Positions 7,738-16,706 of a DNA stretch of 64,000 nucleotides are shown in pieces. The notes below the pieces were generated by a model. That model did no database searches and had not been told where the DNA came from. It was given only the letters and a program-made list of their open reading frames with translations. Made by a program: the position numbers and the translations under genes. Source of the DNA: Ignavibacteriales bacterium (lineage in GTDB: Bacteria > Bacteroidota > Ignavibacteria > Ignavibacteriales > Ignavibacteriaceae). The stretch is from positions 124,001 through 188,000 of the forward strand of contig JADJIH010000002.1 in the NCBI GenBank assembly GCA_016707115.1, written 5' to 3'. How positions within the stretch are numbered: position 1 is the first letter of the stretch; each line of letters starts with the position of its first letter.

Positions 7738-9933
7738 ATGAGTGATGAAAGTAAATGTCCTGTACCACACGGCGCACACGGCCACACTGCCGGCAGGGGA
7801 ACATCTAATAAAGACTGGTGGCCAAACCAACTAAACCTTAACATACTTCACCAGCACGCTCCGGTTTCCAACCCAATGGACCCGGATTTTAATTATGCGG
7901 AAGAATTTAAGAAGCTAGATTTGACTGCACTTAAGAATGATCTTTATAAACTGATGACCAACTCGCAAGATTGGTGGCCTGCAGATTGGGGACATTATGG
8001 CGGCTTGTTCATTCGAATGGCATGGCATAGTGCAGGAACATACCGAACTGCAGATGGTCGTGGCGGTGGCGGAACTGGAAACCAACGTTTTGCACCAGTT
8101 AATAGCTGGCCAGATAATGGCAACCTGGATAAAGCACGCCGTCTGCTCTGGCCTATCAAACAGAAATACGGAAATAAAATTTCTTGGGCTGATCTTTTTA
8201 TCTTAGCAGGTAACGCTGCGCTTGAATCAATGGGCTTTAAAACTTTTGGTTTCGGTGGTGGACGTGCAGACATCTACCAACCGGAAGAAGATATTTACTG
8301 GGGAATGGAAAATACCTGGCTCGGTGACAAGCGATACAGCGGTGATCGCGAACTTGAGAATCCTTTAGCAGCAGTGCAAATGGGACTAATTTATGTAAAC
8401 CCTGAAGGTCCGAATGGAAATCCAGATCCTGTTGCTTCTGGTCTTGATGTTCGAGAAACATTTAAACGTATGGCTATGAATGATGAAGAAACAGTTGCAC
8501 TTACAGCCGGCGGACACACGTTTGGTAAAAGTCATGGTGCAGGTGATACAAAGTTAGTTGGACCGGAACCGGAAGCTGCACCTATCGAAGAGCAAGGGTT
8601 AGGATGGATCAACAAATTTGGCACAGGCAAAGGCGCTGACACAATTACAAGCGGTCTGGAAGGTGCGTGGAAACCTAATCCAACAAAATGGGATATGGGC
8701 TATTTTAATGTGCTTTTCGGTTACGAGTGGGAAAAGGTTAAAAGTCCTGCAGGTGCTTGGCAATGGCAGGCGATGAACGTTAAGGAAGAAGATATGATAC
8801 CGAATGCTCACGATCCATCAAAGAAGCATCCCCCAGTGATGACAACCGCTGATATGGCTCTGCGTTTCGATCCGATTTATGAACCTATTTCACGTCGATT
8901 CCACAAAGACCCAGAAGCATTTGCTGATGCGTTTGCAAGAGCATGGTTTAAACTTACTCACCGTGATATGGGACCTAAGGCTCGTTACCTCGGACCAGAA
9001 GTTCCAGCAGAAGATTTGATATGGCAGGATCCCGTTCCAGCAGTTGATCATAAGCTTATCGATACAAAAGATATTGCTAATTTAAAAGTTAAAATTTTGA
9101 CTTCTGGATTATCAATTTCAGAATTGGTTTCTACAGCCTGGGCTTCGGCATCTACTTTCCGTGGTTCGGATTTGCGTGGTGGCGCAAACGGTGCTCGTAT
9201 CCGTTTAGAGCCGCAAAAGAACTGGGAAGCAAACGAACCAACACAACTCGCCAGGGTACTAAGCACTCTTGAAAATATTCAGAAAGCATTCAACAGTTCA
9301 CAGAAAGATGATAAAAAAGTTTCTTTGGCTGATCTCATCGTGCTGGGTGGTTGTGCTGCGGTTGAAGCTGCGGCTAAAGATGCTGGCTACAAGATTGAAG
9401 CGCCATTTACTCCGGGACGTATGGATGCTACACAAGAACAGACTGATGTAGAATCATTTGCTGTGATGGAACCGGAAGCAGATGGTTTCCGTAACTACCA
9501 AATGAAAGCTTACACAGTTTCAGCAGAGGAAATGCTTGTTGACAAAGCACAGCTTCTTACTTTAACTGCACCTGAGATGACAGTGCTAGTTGGCGGATTG
9601 CGTGTGCTTGGTGCAAACTATGACAATACAAAACATGGCGTGTTTACAGACCAGATTGGTAAACTAACAAACGACTTCTTTGTAAACTTGCTGGATATGG
9701 GAACAGTTTGGAAACCAACTTCTGATAAAGGAGATTCATTTGAAGGTCGTGATCGTAAAACAAATCAACTCAAGTGGACAGGCACACGAGTAGATCTGAT
9801 CTTCGGATCAAACTCGCAGCTGCGTGCGCTCGCAGAAGTTTATGCACAAAATGATGCAAAAGAAAAATTTGTAAAAGATTTTGTTGCAGCCTGGAATAAA
9901 GTAATGAATCTTGATCGATTTGATTCGAAGTAA
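7738..9933 (+). CDS. katG: KatG, catalase-peroxidase
   Basis: 731-residue bifunctional heme enzyme that removes hydrogen peroxide. The distal pocket is RMAWHSAGTYR (Arg93, Trp96, His97). The tyrosine of the Met-Tyr-Trp adduct is in MGLIYVNPEGPNG, and the proximal heme histidine is in TAGGHTFGKSHG. The second, heme-less C-terminal repeat (from about residue 430) is present, so the length is standard. A strong ribosome site, AAGAGGAG, precedes the ATG. No signal peptide. Codon use is visibly more GC-rich than neighbouring genes, which may reflect high expression or acquisition by transfer. A strong terminator follows at 9955. Confidence 0.98.
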   Translation: MSDESKCPVPHGAHGHTAGRGTSNKDWWPNQLNLNILHQHAPVSNPMDPDFNYAEEFKKLDLTALKNDLYKLMTNSQDWWPADWGHYGGLFIRMAWHSAGTYRTADGRGGGGTGNQRFAPVNSWPDNGNLDKARRLLWPIKQKYGNKISWADLFILAGNAALESMGFKTFGFGGGRADIYQPEEDIYWGMENTWLGDKRYSGDRELENPLAAVQMGLIYVNPEGPNGNPDPVASGLDVRETFKRMAMNDEETVALTAGGHTFGKSHGAGDTKLVGPEPEAAPIEEQGLGWINKFGTGKGADTITSGLEGAWKPNPTKWDMGYFNVLFGYEWEKVKSPAGAWQWQAMNVKEEDMIPNAHDPSKKHPPVMTTADMALRFDPIYEPISRRFHKDPEAFADAFARAWFKLTHRDMGPKARYLGPEVPAEDLIWQDPVPAVDHKLIDTKDIANLKVKILTSGLSISELVSTAWASASTFRGSDLRGGANGARIRLEPQKNWEANEPTQLARVLSTLENIQKAFNSSQKDDKKVSLADLIVLGGCAAVEAAAKDAGYKIEAPFTPGRMDATQEQTDVESFAVMEPEADGFRNYQMKAYTVSAEEMLVDKAQLLTLTAPEMTVLVGGLRVLGANYDNTKHGVFTDQIGKLTNDFFVNLLDMGTVWKPTSDKGDSFEGRDRKTNQLKWTGTRVDLIFGSNSQLRALAEVYAQNDAKEKFVKDFVAAWNKVMNLDRFDSK

Positions 9934-9954
9934 AATTGTTCTTGATAATTTCTC

Positions 9955-9981
9955 AAAAAGGACTCGCAAGAGTCCTTTTTT
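9955..9981 (+). terminator. Rho-independent terminator of katG
   Basis: AAAAAGGACTC, loop GCAA, GAGTCCTTTTT followed by further T residues. It begins 22 bases after the katG stop. Confidence 0.92.
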
Positions 9982-10013
9982 ATTTAGAAAATTTGAATAA
10001 TTTTGGACTAGTT

Positions 10014-10640
10014 ATGAATATCCAATCGGCATATAATAATTGGTCAGATACATACGATAAAGATTTAAATCTTACTCGTGATCTTGATGCTGAAATTGTT
10101 AGAAAAGAATTTGCGCAAGAAAGATTAACTTCCATTCTTGAAGTTGGATGTGGAACAGGCAAAAACACTATCTTCTTTTCAGAAATTGCTGATAAAGTTT
10201 ATGCAATTGATTTCTCTGAAGGAATGATTAATAAAGCAAAAGAAAAAATAAAATCACAAAATGTAAATTTTAAACAAGCAGATATTACTCGTAATTGGCC
10301 AATTGAAAATAATACTATTGGACTTGTTACATGTAATTTGATTCTTGAGCACATCGACAATCTAGATTTTATTTTTTCTGAAGCAAATACATGTTTGAAA
10401 AAGCAAGGTGAATTCTTTATAAATGAATTACATCCTTTCAGACAATATGAGGGTAAAAAAGCAAGTTTTGTAGATGATGGAAAGACAACTGAGATCGATG
10501 CATTTGTTCATCACATTTCAGATTTTACAAATGCTGCAAACAATAATGGTTTTAAACTTTTAAAGTTAAATGAGTTTTGGCATGAACTTGATAAAAATAA
10601 ATTGCCTAGAATACTTTCACTTTTATTTATTAAAGAATGA
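10014..10640 (+). CDS. Class I SAM-dependent methyltransferase
   Basis: 208 residues from the ATG at 10014. An in-frame ATG lies upstream at 9936, but it would read through the katG terminator, so the downstream start is preferred. Motif I is ILEVGCGTGKNT, the acidic ribose loop is VYAIDFSEGMI, and NLILEHIDNLD matches the post-motif region of Methyltransf_11-type enzymes. The substrate cannot be told. The following 42-codon reading frame starts one base after its stop. Confidence 0.85.
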   Translation: MNIQSAYNNWSDTYDKDLNLTRDLDAEIVRKEFAQERLTSILEVGCGTGKNTIFFSEIADKVYAIDFSEGMINKAKEKIKSQNVNFKQADITRNWPIENNTIGLVTCNLILEHIDNLDFIFSEANTCLKKQGEFFINELHPFRQYEGKKASFVDDGKTTEIDAFVHHISDFTNAANNNGFKLLKLNEFWHELDKNKLPRILSLLFIKE

Positions 10641-10641
10641 T

Positions 10642-10770
10642 ATGAAGATTACAGAAGAATTACTCAATCGCTTTCCTTTCCTTAAAACTAAGACAGCTAA
10701 ATATATTTTCATTTTTTCTGTAATTCGCAGAATTGCTGTGCTGATCTTTGTTCTATTTTATTTCCATTGA
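10642..10770 (+). CDS. Small hypothetical membrane protein
   Basis: 42 codons, starting one base after the methyltransferase stop. A charged N-terminal half (KITEELLNRFPFLKTKTAK) is followed by one hydrophobic helix (YIFIFSVIRRIAVLIFVLFYF). No homolog recognised; no clear ribosome site. It could be a real coupled micropeptide or chance. Confidence 0.35.
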   Translation: MKITEELLNRFPFLKTKTAKYIFIFSVIRRIAVLIFVLFYFH

Positions 10771-10824
10771 ATCAAATAAATTGTAAAAGTAAGTTTCCTT
10801 TGAATATAATTCAGAGGAGTTTAT

Positions 10825-11256
10825 ATGAGATTTCTGGAATATTGTTTAGCTCTTCTAACATTTATTACTTTGCAAATTTTTAGTCAAGATAAATCTTATC
10901 AACTTTTTGGGTTTGATTCCACAAAAATTCAGCACCAAAATCTTAGTGAAGAACTAAAATTCAAAAACTTTTTTCAATACGATTCAAAAAAACGAATGAG
11001 TATAGATGATTTATCAAGTTTAAAACTTTATGGAAAAGCGATAAATGATTCAGCTATACTTATGCACCACTATGATTTAGATTTTAATGAATACTATAAA
11101 GATTCAACTGAAGATTTTAAGAAATCATTTGGGCTTTTAATGGAATATGCGAAACATAATCAGAACAAATATGATCTAGGAGAATTAGGAAGGTATTTAG
11201 GAATATCAAGAAAAATTTTGGCAATTATTCTTGCAATACTTTCTATAGCTAAGTAA
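10825..11256 (+). CDS. Hypothetical secreted protein
   Basis: 143 residues. Good ribosome site (CAGAGGAG) seven bases before the ATG. A signal peptide covers about residues 1-20, with cleavage likely after IFSQ. The mature part is charged and aromatic-rich, with a hydrophobic tail (ISRKILAIILAILSIAK) that could anchor it. No family recognised. Its 3' end overlaps the end of the convergent amidase gene by 51 bases, which suggests that one of the two C termini is altered by a frame error. Confidence 0.6.
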   Translation: MRFLEYCLALLTFITLQIFSQDKSYQLFGFDSTKIQHQNLSEELKFKNFFQYDSKKRMSIDDLSSLKLYGKAINDSAILMHHYDLDFNEYYKDSTEDFKKSFGLLMEYAKHNQNKYDLGELGRYLGISRKILAIILAILSIAK

Positions 11257-12029
11257 AATTAAATCAATCTCATATCTTTCAAGAATGGTAATCTTTGTCT
11301 TACGTTTTCTAACATAAGATCTATCTATTTCTGCAACAATAACTTTTTCTTCATTCTCAACAGCTACAATTTCTTTTCCCATTGGATCAAAGACAGAACT
11401 AAAACCATTGTAATGTAGTTTTGGATCATCACCGACTCTATTTACTCCAACAACATAACATTGATTTTCTATTGCTCTTGCTTTTAATAATGCTCGCCAA
11501 TGTTCGATTCGAGTATCAGGCCAATTTGCAATATCAATAATCAATCAACTTTTTCTTTTGCATACAAACGATACAATTCAGGAAATCGTAAATCATAACA
11601 AATTGATAAACCAATCTTTAATCCTTTAACTTTAGTTACAATAGGATTTTTTCCTTTGCCAAAAGATTTATCTTCGTTTGCATAAGAAAATGGATGGATT
11701 TTTCTATAAGTGTTAATAACTTTTCCTTGATTATTTAGATGTACAAGAGTGTTAAAATTTTTCTTTTTCCCTTTTTCTATAAATCCATACATCACAGAAG
11801 AACCCAGAGTAACAGCCATAGAGAAGAAAAACATAAGAGTTTTATCTTTTAAATCTTCCGCAAATACTTTAGATTTCATAGTAAATCCAGTTAAAGTCAT
11901 TTCGGGAAATATTAATAAATCATACCCAAATTTTTTCCTAAGCAAATCTTCAATTTTACGTTTGCTAGATATTTTATCTTCCCAAACTGGACTATATTGA
12001 ACTAAACCTATTTTTATTTTTTTATTCAT
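11206..12029 (-). CDS. Nitrilase-superfamily amidase (omega-amidase/YafV type), frameshifted
   Basis: Carbon-nitrogen hydrolase with the complete Glu-Lys-Cys triad in the first part: IFPEMTLTGF, YRKIHPF and GLSICYDLRFPELYR. The frame stops after YAKEKVD at 11541 and resumes in the next frame with IIDIANWPDTRIEHWRALLKARAIENQCYVVGVNR, the family sequence expected immediately afterwards. One missing T in the GATTGA context near 11542 restores VDLIIDIANW. The family deaminates alpha-ketoglutaramate-type amides in metabolite repair. The C terminus runs past the usual family end and overlaps the convergent gene. Confidence 0.82.
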
Positions 12030-12041
12030 ATCAAACTTTCA

Positions 12042-12524
12042 TCATCTTAAAATTAGGAGAACAATTGCTATTAGAGTCCCAATTACGGACTGTGTAACTA
12101 TTTCATTTTTTGTAAGATTACCTTTGAAGAATCCAAGTGGAGTCCATTTCATCCAATTCCAACTTTGCGGAAGACTTTCTTTAAGAAATAAATAATAGAA
12201 AATATCCTGCAAACCGAAAAGCTTCATTATCCAACCAGCTAAAGCCGCCATCCAATCGAATTGAATTCCAATTATTATGAATAAAAGCACATCATACATA
12301 AATTGATTTATTCTGTATGAATGAATAATGATTTTTTCAGGCAATTGAGTTGTCCTTCGTATCAAGGAAAAATGGTAACCAAGTATATCAAATAAATTAC
12401 TCAAGAGTATGAATAAAAATGCCGCAGTCTCAAAGAAATAAAAAGAAAGGATCGTAAAAACAACACAAAGCAAAAGGTTTAGCCAAACTAATCGATATTT
12501 AAGAATATTTACAAACTCATTCAT
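12042..12524 (-). CDS. Hypothetical integral membrane protein
   Basis: 160 residues with about four or five hydrophobic segments (residues 12-32, 33-50, 78-92, a short stretch around 93-110, and 145-159). No recognised family. It lies 12 bases upstream of the amidase gene on the same strand, so the two could be co-transcribed from the promoter region at 12525-12671 that also serves the divergent histidine kinase. Confidence 0.6.
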   Translation of the reverse strand: MNEFVNILKYRLVWLNLLLCVVFTILSFYFFETAAFLFILLSNLFDILGYHFSLIRRTTQLPEKIIIHSYRINQFMYDVLLFIIIGIQFDWMAALAGWIMKLFGLQDIFYYLFLKESLPQSWNWMKWTPLGFFKGNLTKNEIVTQSVIGTLIAIVLLILR

Positions 12525-12671
12525 AGTGAAAAATAATTAAATCAAGTTCCATAAAAAATTAATAGGACTGAAATCTACAGCTTTAATATACTAAATGGGT
12601 CATATTTTAGGTTTATAAAATAGGCTAAGATTACTTATTTTAGCGCAACAATTTTTAGAACAAATAATTCG

Positions 12672-14096
12672 ATGAACAACAATATTACTCTTGATTTTTC
12701 CCTTTTCGACGGTTTTCCGGATATGTGTTTTTTAGTAAATGAAAATGGAAACATTAGAGTTTTAAATAAAGCTTCTCTTAATAGACTCGAATTACACGAC
12801 AGCGAGCCAGAAATATTTTTCGATTATGTTGAACTTTGTGATAGAAGCAAGGCAGAATCATTGTTTAAAGAATCATTTACCAAAGGTAATTCTTCAGACT
12901 TTGAAACAAGATTATTTATAAAGAAAAACTTTATAAATGTTAAGATTACTTATATACCCTTCACTAGTAATGGACTCGATGAAAAATTAATTTTAATAAC
13001 AGCAAGGGACATAAGCGAAGAGAAAAGAAAAGAAATAGATTTAATAAGATTTTTTAATGTTGCTGAAAACAGCGTAAATCCTTTGCAGATTACTGATTTA
13101 AATGGCAAAATGATTTATGTAAATAAAGCTTTTGAAGCTGCAAGTGGTTATACAAGTGACGAATTAATTGGAAAAAACCCCAGAGTTTTTGGAAGCGGAA
13201 AAAATTCAAGCAAATTTTGGGATAAGATGTGGGACACTATTTCCAGTGGCAAAGTGTGGGTTGGTGAAGTTGAAAATCTAAGAAAAAATGGAGAGGCATT
13301 TTTCACTCAATTACTAATTTCTCCAATACTAGATAAAGATGGAAAAGTCTCCGGCTATTTCGGTATTCATCGTGATCTTACTGAAAAAAGGACATTAGAA
13401 AGACAACTTATCCACACACAAAAGATGGAAAGCATCGGGACTCTAGCTGCAGGTATAGCACACGAAGTTGGAAACCCGCTTGCGTCAATATCTGCATTAG
13501 TGCAAGTTGCACAAAGAATTACAACAGACCCTTTTGTAAATGAAAAACTCGGATTAGTAAAAAGTCAGGTTACACGTATTTCAAAAATCATAAGAGATCT
13601 TGTTGATTTTTCTCGTCCATCAAATTATGAGCTTGAACTTACGGATATTAACAAGGTAGTGTATGAGGCAGTAGAGATTACTAAAGTTGGAACTAAAGCA
13701 AAAGATATAATTTTTGAAACTGATTTAAGTAATGATATTCCTATGCTGCCACTGATAGCGGATCAAACACAACAAGTTTTTGTTAACATCCTCTTAAATG
13801 CAGTTGATGCCATTGCTGAAAAAAAGAGAGAAAATAAAGTAGAAAAAATTTCTGTTAAGTCTGAGTGCAACGGTGATGAAGTTACACTCACATTCACAGA
13901 TACAGGAATGGGAATTAAAGAAGAAAATCTTAGTAAAGTTTTTGAACCTTTCTTTACAACTAAAAAAGAAGGCAGAGGCACAGGGCTTGGTTTGTGGGTT
14001 AGTTACGGAATAGTAAAAAGTTTTCAGGGTGATATAAAAATAAAAAGTAAACTTAACGAAGGCACTACATTTATTATTAAATTGCCAATTAGTTAA
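12672..14096 (+). CDS. Cytosolic PAS-containing sensor histidine kinase (NtrB-like)
   Basis: 474 residues and no membrane segment, so it senses a cytoplasmic signal. A degenerate PAS domain (about 8-115) is followed by a typical PAS/PAC (about 122-240; NPLQITDLNGKMIYVNKAFE, FGIHRDLTEKR). HisKA has the phospho-accepting His264 in LAAGIAHEVGNPLAS. HATPase motifs are NILLNAVDAI (N box), DTGMGI (G1) and GTGLGL (G2). The next gene, 17 bases later, is its NtrC-type partner. Together they precede the cytochrome genes, suggesting control of respiratory electron transfer; the ligand is unknown. Confidence 0.92.
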   Translation: MNNNITLDFSLFDGFPDMCFLVNENGNIRVLNKASLNRLELHDSEPEIFFDYVELCDRSKAESLFKESFTKGNSSDFETRLFIKKNFINVKITYIPFTSNGLDEKLILITARDISEEKRKEIDLIRFFNVAENSVNPLQITDLNGKMIYVNKAFEAASGYTSDELIGKNPRVFGSGKNSSKFWDKMWDTISSGKVWVGEVENLRKNGEAFFTQLLISPILDKDGKVSGYFGIHRDLTEKRTLERQLIHTQKMESIGTLAAGIAHEVGNPLASISALVQVAQRITTDPFVNEKLGLVKSQVTRISKIIRDLVDFSRPSNYELELTDINKVVYEAVEITKVGTKAKDIIFETDLSNDIPMLPLIADQTQQVFVNILLNAVDAIAEKKRENKVEKISVKSECNGDEVTLTFTDTGMGIKEENLSKVFEPFFTTKKEGRGTGLGLWVSYGIVKSFQGDIKIKSKLNEGTTFIIKLPIS

Positions 14097-14113
14097 TCAA
14101 ATCAGGAAAAAAG

Positions 14114-15469
14114 ATGGCTCATAAAATTTTAGTTGTTGATGATGAAGAAATTATTCGTGATTCGCTGTTCTATATATTGGAAAAAGAAGGCTACGCTGTT
14201 GATAAGGCAGAAAACGGGAAAATTGCTTACGAAAAGATGATTGCCAATCATTTTGATCTTGTAATCACAGATATCGAAATGCCTTTTATGCGCGGAACTG
14301 AACTCCTAGAAAAAATTAAAACCTTAAATGTGCAAACTTCAGTAATAATTATTACGGCTTTTGGCTCATTAGATACAGCAATAACTGCATTAAGAAATGG
14401 TGCAAGTGATTATATCTTAAAACCTGTCGAGTTTGACGAGCTTCTTATAAAAACTAAAAGACTATTTGAAGTGAGAGATCTACTTTTAGAAAACAGGGTT
14501 TTACGTGAAGAGATACACAGAAAATACGACTTTGAAAATATTGTGGGAAAAGGTAACAGCATAAAAAAAGTATATGAGATGATTGAAGCTGTTGCAGAAA
14601 CTGATTCCACAGTATTAATAAGTGGTAATAGCGGAACAGGTAAAGAACTTGTTGCGCGCGCTTTACATTATAAGAGTCACAGAAAAAACAAACCTTTTGT
14701 TGCAGTAAACTGTGGAGCTATTTCGGAAAATCTTATAGAAAGCGAGTTATTCGGACATAAGAAAGGTGCATTTACAGGAGCTATTTCAGACAAAGACGGC
14801 TATATGAAAGCAGCAAATGGAGGAACACTTTTTCTTGATGAAATAAGTGAAATGCCTCCCCAACTTCAAGTAAAACTTTTAAGGGCTATACAGGAAAAAG
14901 AATACACTCCCGTTGGTACTACAGTTTCTCTTTCTGTTAATACAAGATTTATTGCAACAACAAATAGAAATCTTGAAGAAGAAGTTAAGAACGGTAGATT
15001 TAGAGAAGATCTTTACTACAGAATAAATGTTGTTGATATCCATCTGCCATCTCTCAAAGAACGAGAGGAAGATATACCGTTACTTGCTGATCATTTTCTT
15101 AATAAGTATCGAAAAGAATTGAATAAGAATATCAAAGGGATTGATAATGAAGCGATGCGAGCAATGCTTAGTCATGAATGGAAGGGAGAAGTTAGAGAAC
15201 TTGAAAATATTATTGAACGTGCTGTAATTTTTTGCAAAGGTGATATGATAACTTTACAGGAATTACCACCTACATTTAAACCCAAAATGGATGAACCTGA
15301 TTTTTCATTTAATGGGTCGCTTGATGATTCTGTAAGAAAGTTTGAGAGAGATTTTATTTTAAGAGCACTTGAGAATAATGATAATAATAAAGAAAAAACT
15401 GCTGATGCTTTAAGGGTCGGACTCTCAACACTATACCGTAAATTAAAAGAGTTAGATATTAAAATATAG
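14114..15469 (+). CDS. NtrC-family sigma-54-dependent response regulator
   Basis: 451 residues: receiver domain 1-120 (acidic pocket DDEE at 9-12, phosphorylation site Asp53 in VITDIEMP, Lys103), AAA+ domain with Walker A GNSGTGKE (171-178), the sigma-54 contact loop GAFTGA (218-223) and Walker B GGTLFLDE (236-243), and a C-terminal Fis-type helix-turn-helix (EKTADALRVGLSTLYRKLKEL). It activates sigma-54 promoters after phosphorylation by the kinase encoded 17 bases upstream. A sigma-54-like promoter follows 154 bases after its stop, pointing to the immediate downstream target. Confidence 0.95.
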   Translation: MAHKILVVDDEEIIRDSLFYILEKEGYAVDKAENGKIAYEKMIANHFDLVITDIEMPFMRGTELLEKIKTLNVQTSVIIITAFGSLDTAITALRNGASDYILKPVEFDELLIKTKRLFEVRDLLLENRVLREEIHRKYDFENIVGKGNSIKKVYEMIEAVAETDSTVLISGNSGTGKELVARALHYKSHRKNKPFVAVNCGAISENLIESELFGHKKGAFTGAISDKDGYMKAANGGTLFLDEISEMPPQLQVKLLRAIQEKEYTPVGTTVSLSVNTRFIATTNRNLEEEVKNGRFREDLYYRINVVDIHLPSLKEREEDIPLLADHFLNKYRKELNKNIKGIDNEAMRAMLSHEWKGEVRELENIIERAVIFCKGDMITLQELPPTFKPKMDEPDFSFNGSLDDSVRKFERDFILRALENNDNNKEKTADALRVGLSTLYRKLKELDIKI

Positions 15470-15622
15470 TCCTGTATTTAGCCTCTTTGCTTATTTGGAT
15501 TTATTCTCAATAATTAAAATGCAACTTTCTTGATTTTCAATTGCGAGAATACAATCACATATTTTTGCCCCAATCCAGCCAAAAACATATAATTACCAAT
15601 CCAATAACGTAAGAACCTATTT

Positions 15623-15638
15623 TGGCACACAAATAGCA
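15623..15638 (+). promoter_or_regulatory. Sigma-54 (-24/-12) promoter
   Basis: TGGCACACAAATAGCA matches TGGCAC-N5-TTGCA at all but one conserved position, with GG and GC exactly 12 bases apart. The predicted transcript start is near 15649 and the next gene starts at 15683 behind a GGGG-AAAAG ribosome site. About 100 bases upstream is a GCAA-N16-TTGC inverted repeat (15521-15544), a possible activator site. It is directly downstream of an NtrC-type activator gene. Confidence 0.75.
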
Positions 15639-15682
15639 ATTTTATATCTACTTTTCCATTCAGGGGAAAAGAATCACAAAAA

Positions 15683-16048
15683 ATGAAAATGAAAAACATA
15701 GTTATATATAGTCCGGATTTTAGCTTATGCTATAGTTTGCTAATGTACCTGCAAACGCAATATAAAGTTGTTGCAACAACTGATATGGATGTTGTTTCAT
15801 CTCTAGTATGTAATGGTTCGGCAGATTTAGTTATTATGGATACTGAGCCAGATTCTGATGTTCTTAGCAAGTGTGAACAATTTAAAAAGTGTAAATCAGA
15901 AGTTCCACTGATTCTTACTTATGTCTTTAATAACAGAGTCAAAGAACCTGAAAGCAAGATCAAAAAATTTGTAAACGAAATTTTTTATAAACCATTTGAC
16001 CTAAACGAAATTTCTTCAAAAATTCCCACTTTGCTTACCAGCGCTTAA
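15683..16048 (+). CDS. Small stand-alone receiver-like protein, degenerate acidic pocket
   Basis: 121 residues with the alternating sheet-helix pattern of a response regulator receiver. A candidate phosphorylation aspartate (Asp53 in LVIMDTEPD) and a conserved-lysine equivalent in FYKPFDLNEI are present. The usual pair of N-terminal acidic residues is replaced by IVIYSPDFS, leaving one aspartate. No output domain. It is the first gene after the sigma-54 promoter, so it may be a phosphate sink, an adaptor, or a receiver that works without phosphorylation. Its start (MKMKNIVIY) resembles that of the cytochrome gene downstream (MKMKNILIY), probably by chance. Confidence 0.7.
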   Translation: MKMKNIVIYSPDFSLCYSLLMYLQTQYKVVATTDMDVVSSLVCNGSADLVIMDTEPDSDVLSKCEQFKKCKSEVPLILTYVFNNRVKEPESKIKKFVNEIFYKPFDLNEISSKIPTLLTSA

Positions 16049-16271
16049 TATTTTAATAAAGTCTGTTTAATATAGTGTAAGTGTCCACAGTTAGTCTGAT
16101 TTAGTATTATTTTATATACAGGAAATTTTAACAATTTACTAAAGCAATTATTAAAAAAAACATTCCAATTCTTGCGAATTTGTTGCAAAACGGCTTCCCA
16201 AAGCTGAGAAATTTAGCAAATCTGAATAAAGAGAACATTAGATTTTTAGCAAATAATTCACATTGATAGTG

Positions 16272-16287
16272 TGGTATTCTAATTGTA
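16272..16287 (+). promoter_or_regulatory. Weak sigma-54-like element upstream of the cytochrome genes
   Basis: TGGTATTCTAATTGTA keeps the GG and the TTG of a -24/-12 promoter at the right spacing but has GT in place of the nearly invariant GC. A TTGC-N9-GCAA inverted repeat lies about 85 bases upstream (16172-16188), echoing the one before the stronger promoter. The 289-base gap 16049-16337 holds no other recognisable feature. Confidence 0.35.
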
Positions 16288-16337
16288 ACATTAAGGCACA
16301 AAATCAATAACTAAATAACTCAAATTAAAAGGATATA

Positions 16338-16679
16338 ATGAAAATGAAAAATATATTGATTTATCTTGGTTTAGTTGTAACAATCGTTGCACTGTATGGA
16401 TTTGCTTTTACAATTGCTGATCAGCCAAAAGCTGATGGTAAAAAAATATTTGTTGATAGCAAATGCAACATGTGCCATACAGTAACATCTGCTGGAATCG
16501 AATCAAAAAAATCTGATGCTACCGATCTTTCAAAAGTTGGTGCGAACAGAACTGTTGAGTTCTTAACCAAATATTTGAAGAAAGAAGCAAAGTTAAATGA
16601 TAAAGATCATAAATCATCCTTTAAGGGTACAGATGAAGATCTTACAGCATTAGTTCAATGGTTATCCACTCTTAAATAA
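16338..16679 (+). CDS. Monoheme c-type cytochrome, small, membrane-anchored or exported
   Basis: 113 residues. An N-terminal hydrophobic segment (residues 5-25) is a signal peptide or anchor. There is one heme site, CNMCH (about 49-53), in KCNMCHTV. A distal methionine is not obvious after the heme: the C-terminal part (KDKDHKSSFKGTDEDLTALVQWLS-type) has the usual terminal helix of class I cytochromes but no clear Met ligand. A ribosome site (AAAAGGA) precedes the ATG. It is 27 bases upstream of the 13-heme protein gene and is probably its soluble or tethered redox partner. Confidence 0.88.
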   Translation: MKMKNILIYLGLVVTIVALYGFAFTIADQPKADGKKIFVDSKCNMCHTVTSAGIESKKSDATDLSKVGANRTVEFLTKYLKKEAKLNDKDHKSSFKGTDEDLTALVQWLSTLK

Positions 16680-16706
16680 GAATATTAAAGTTTAAGTTTA
16701 TCATCT

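Noticed and set aside
7995..9451. Several antisense and alternate-frame reading frames across katG
   Set aside because: Shadow frames of a GC-richer coding region; none has a plausible product.
9936..10013. Upstream start for the methyltransferase
   Set aside because: Would translate the katG terminator hairpin; ATG at 10014 fits the domain.
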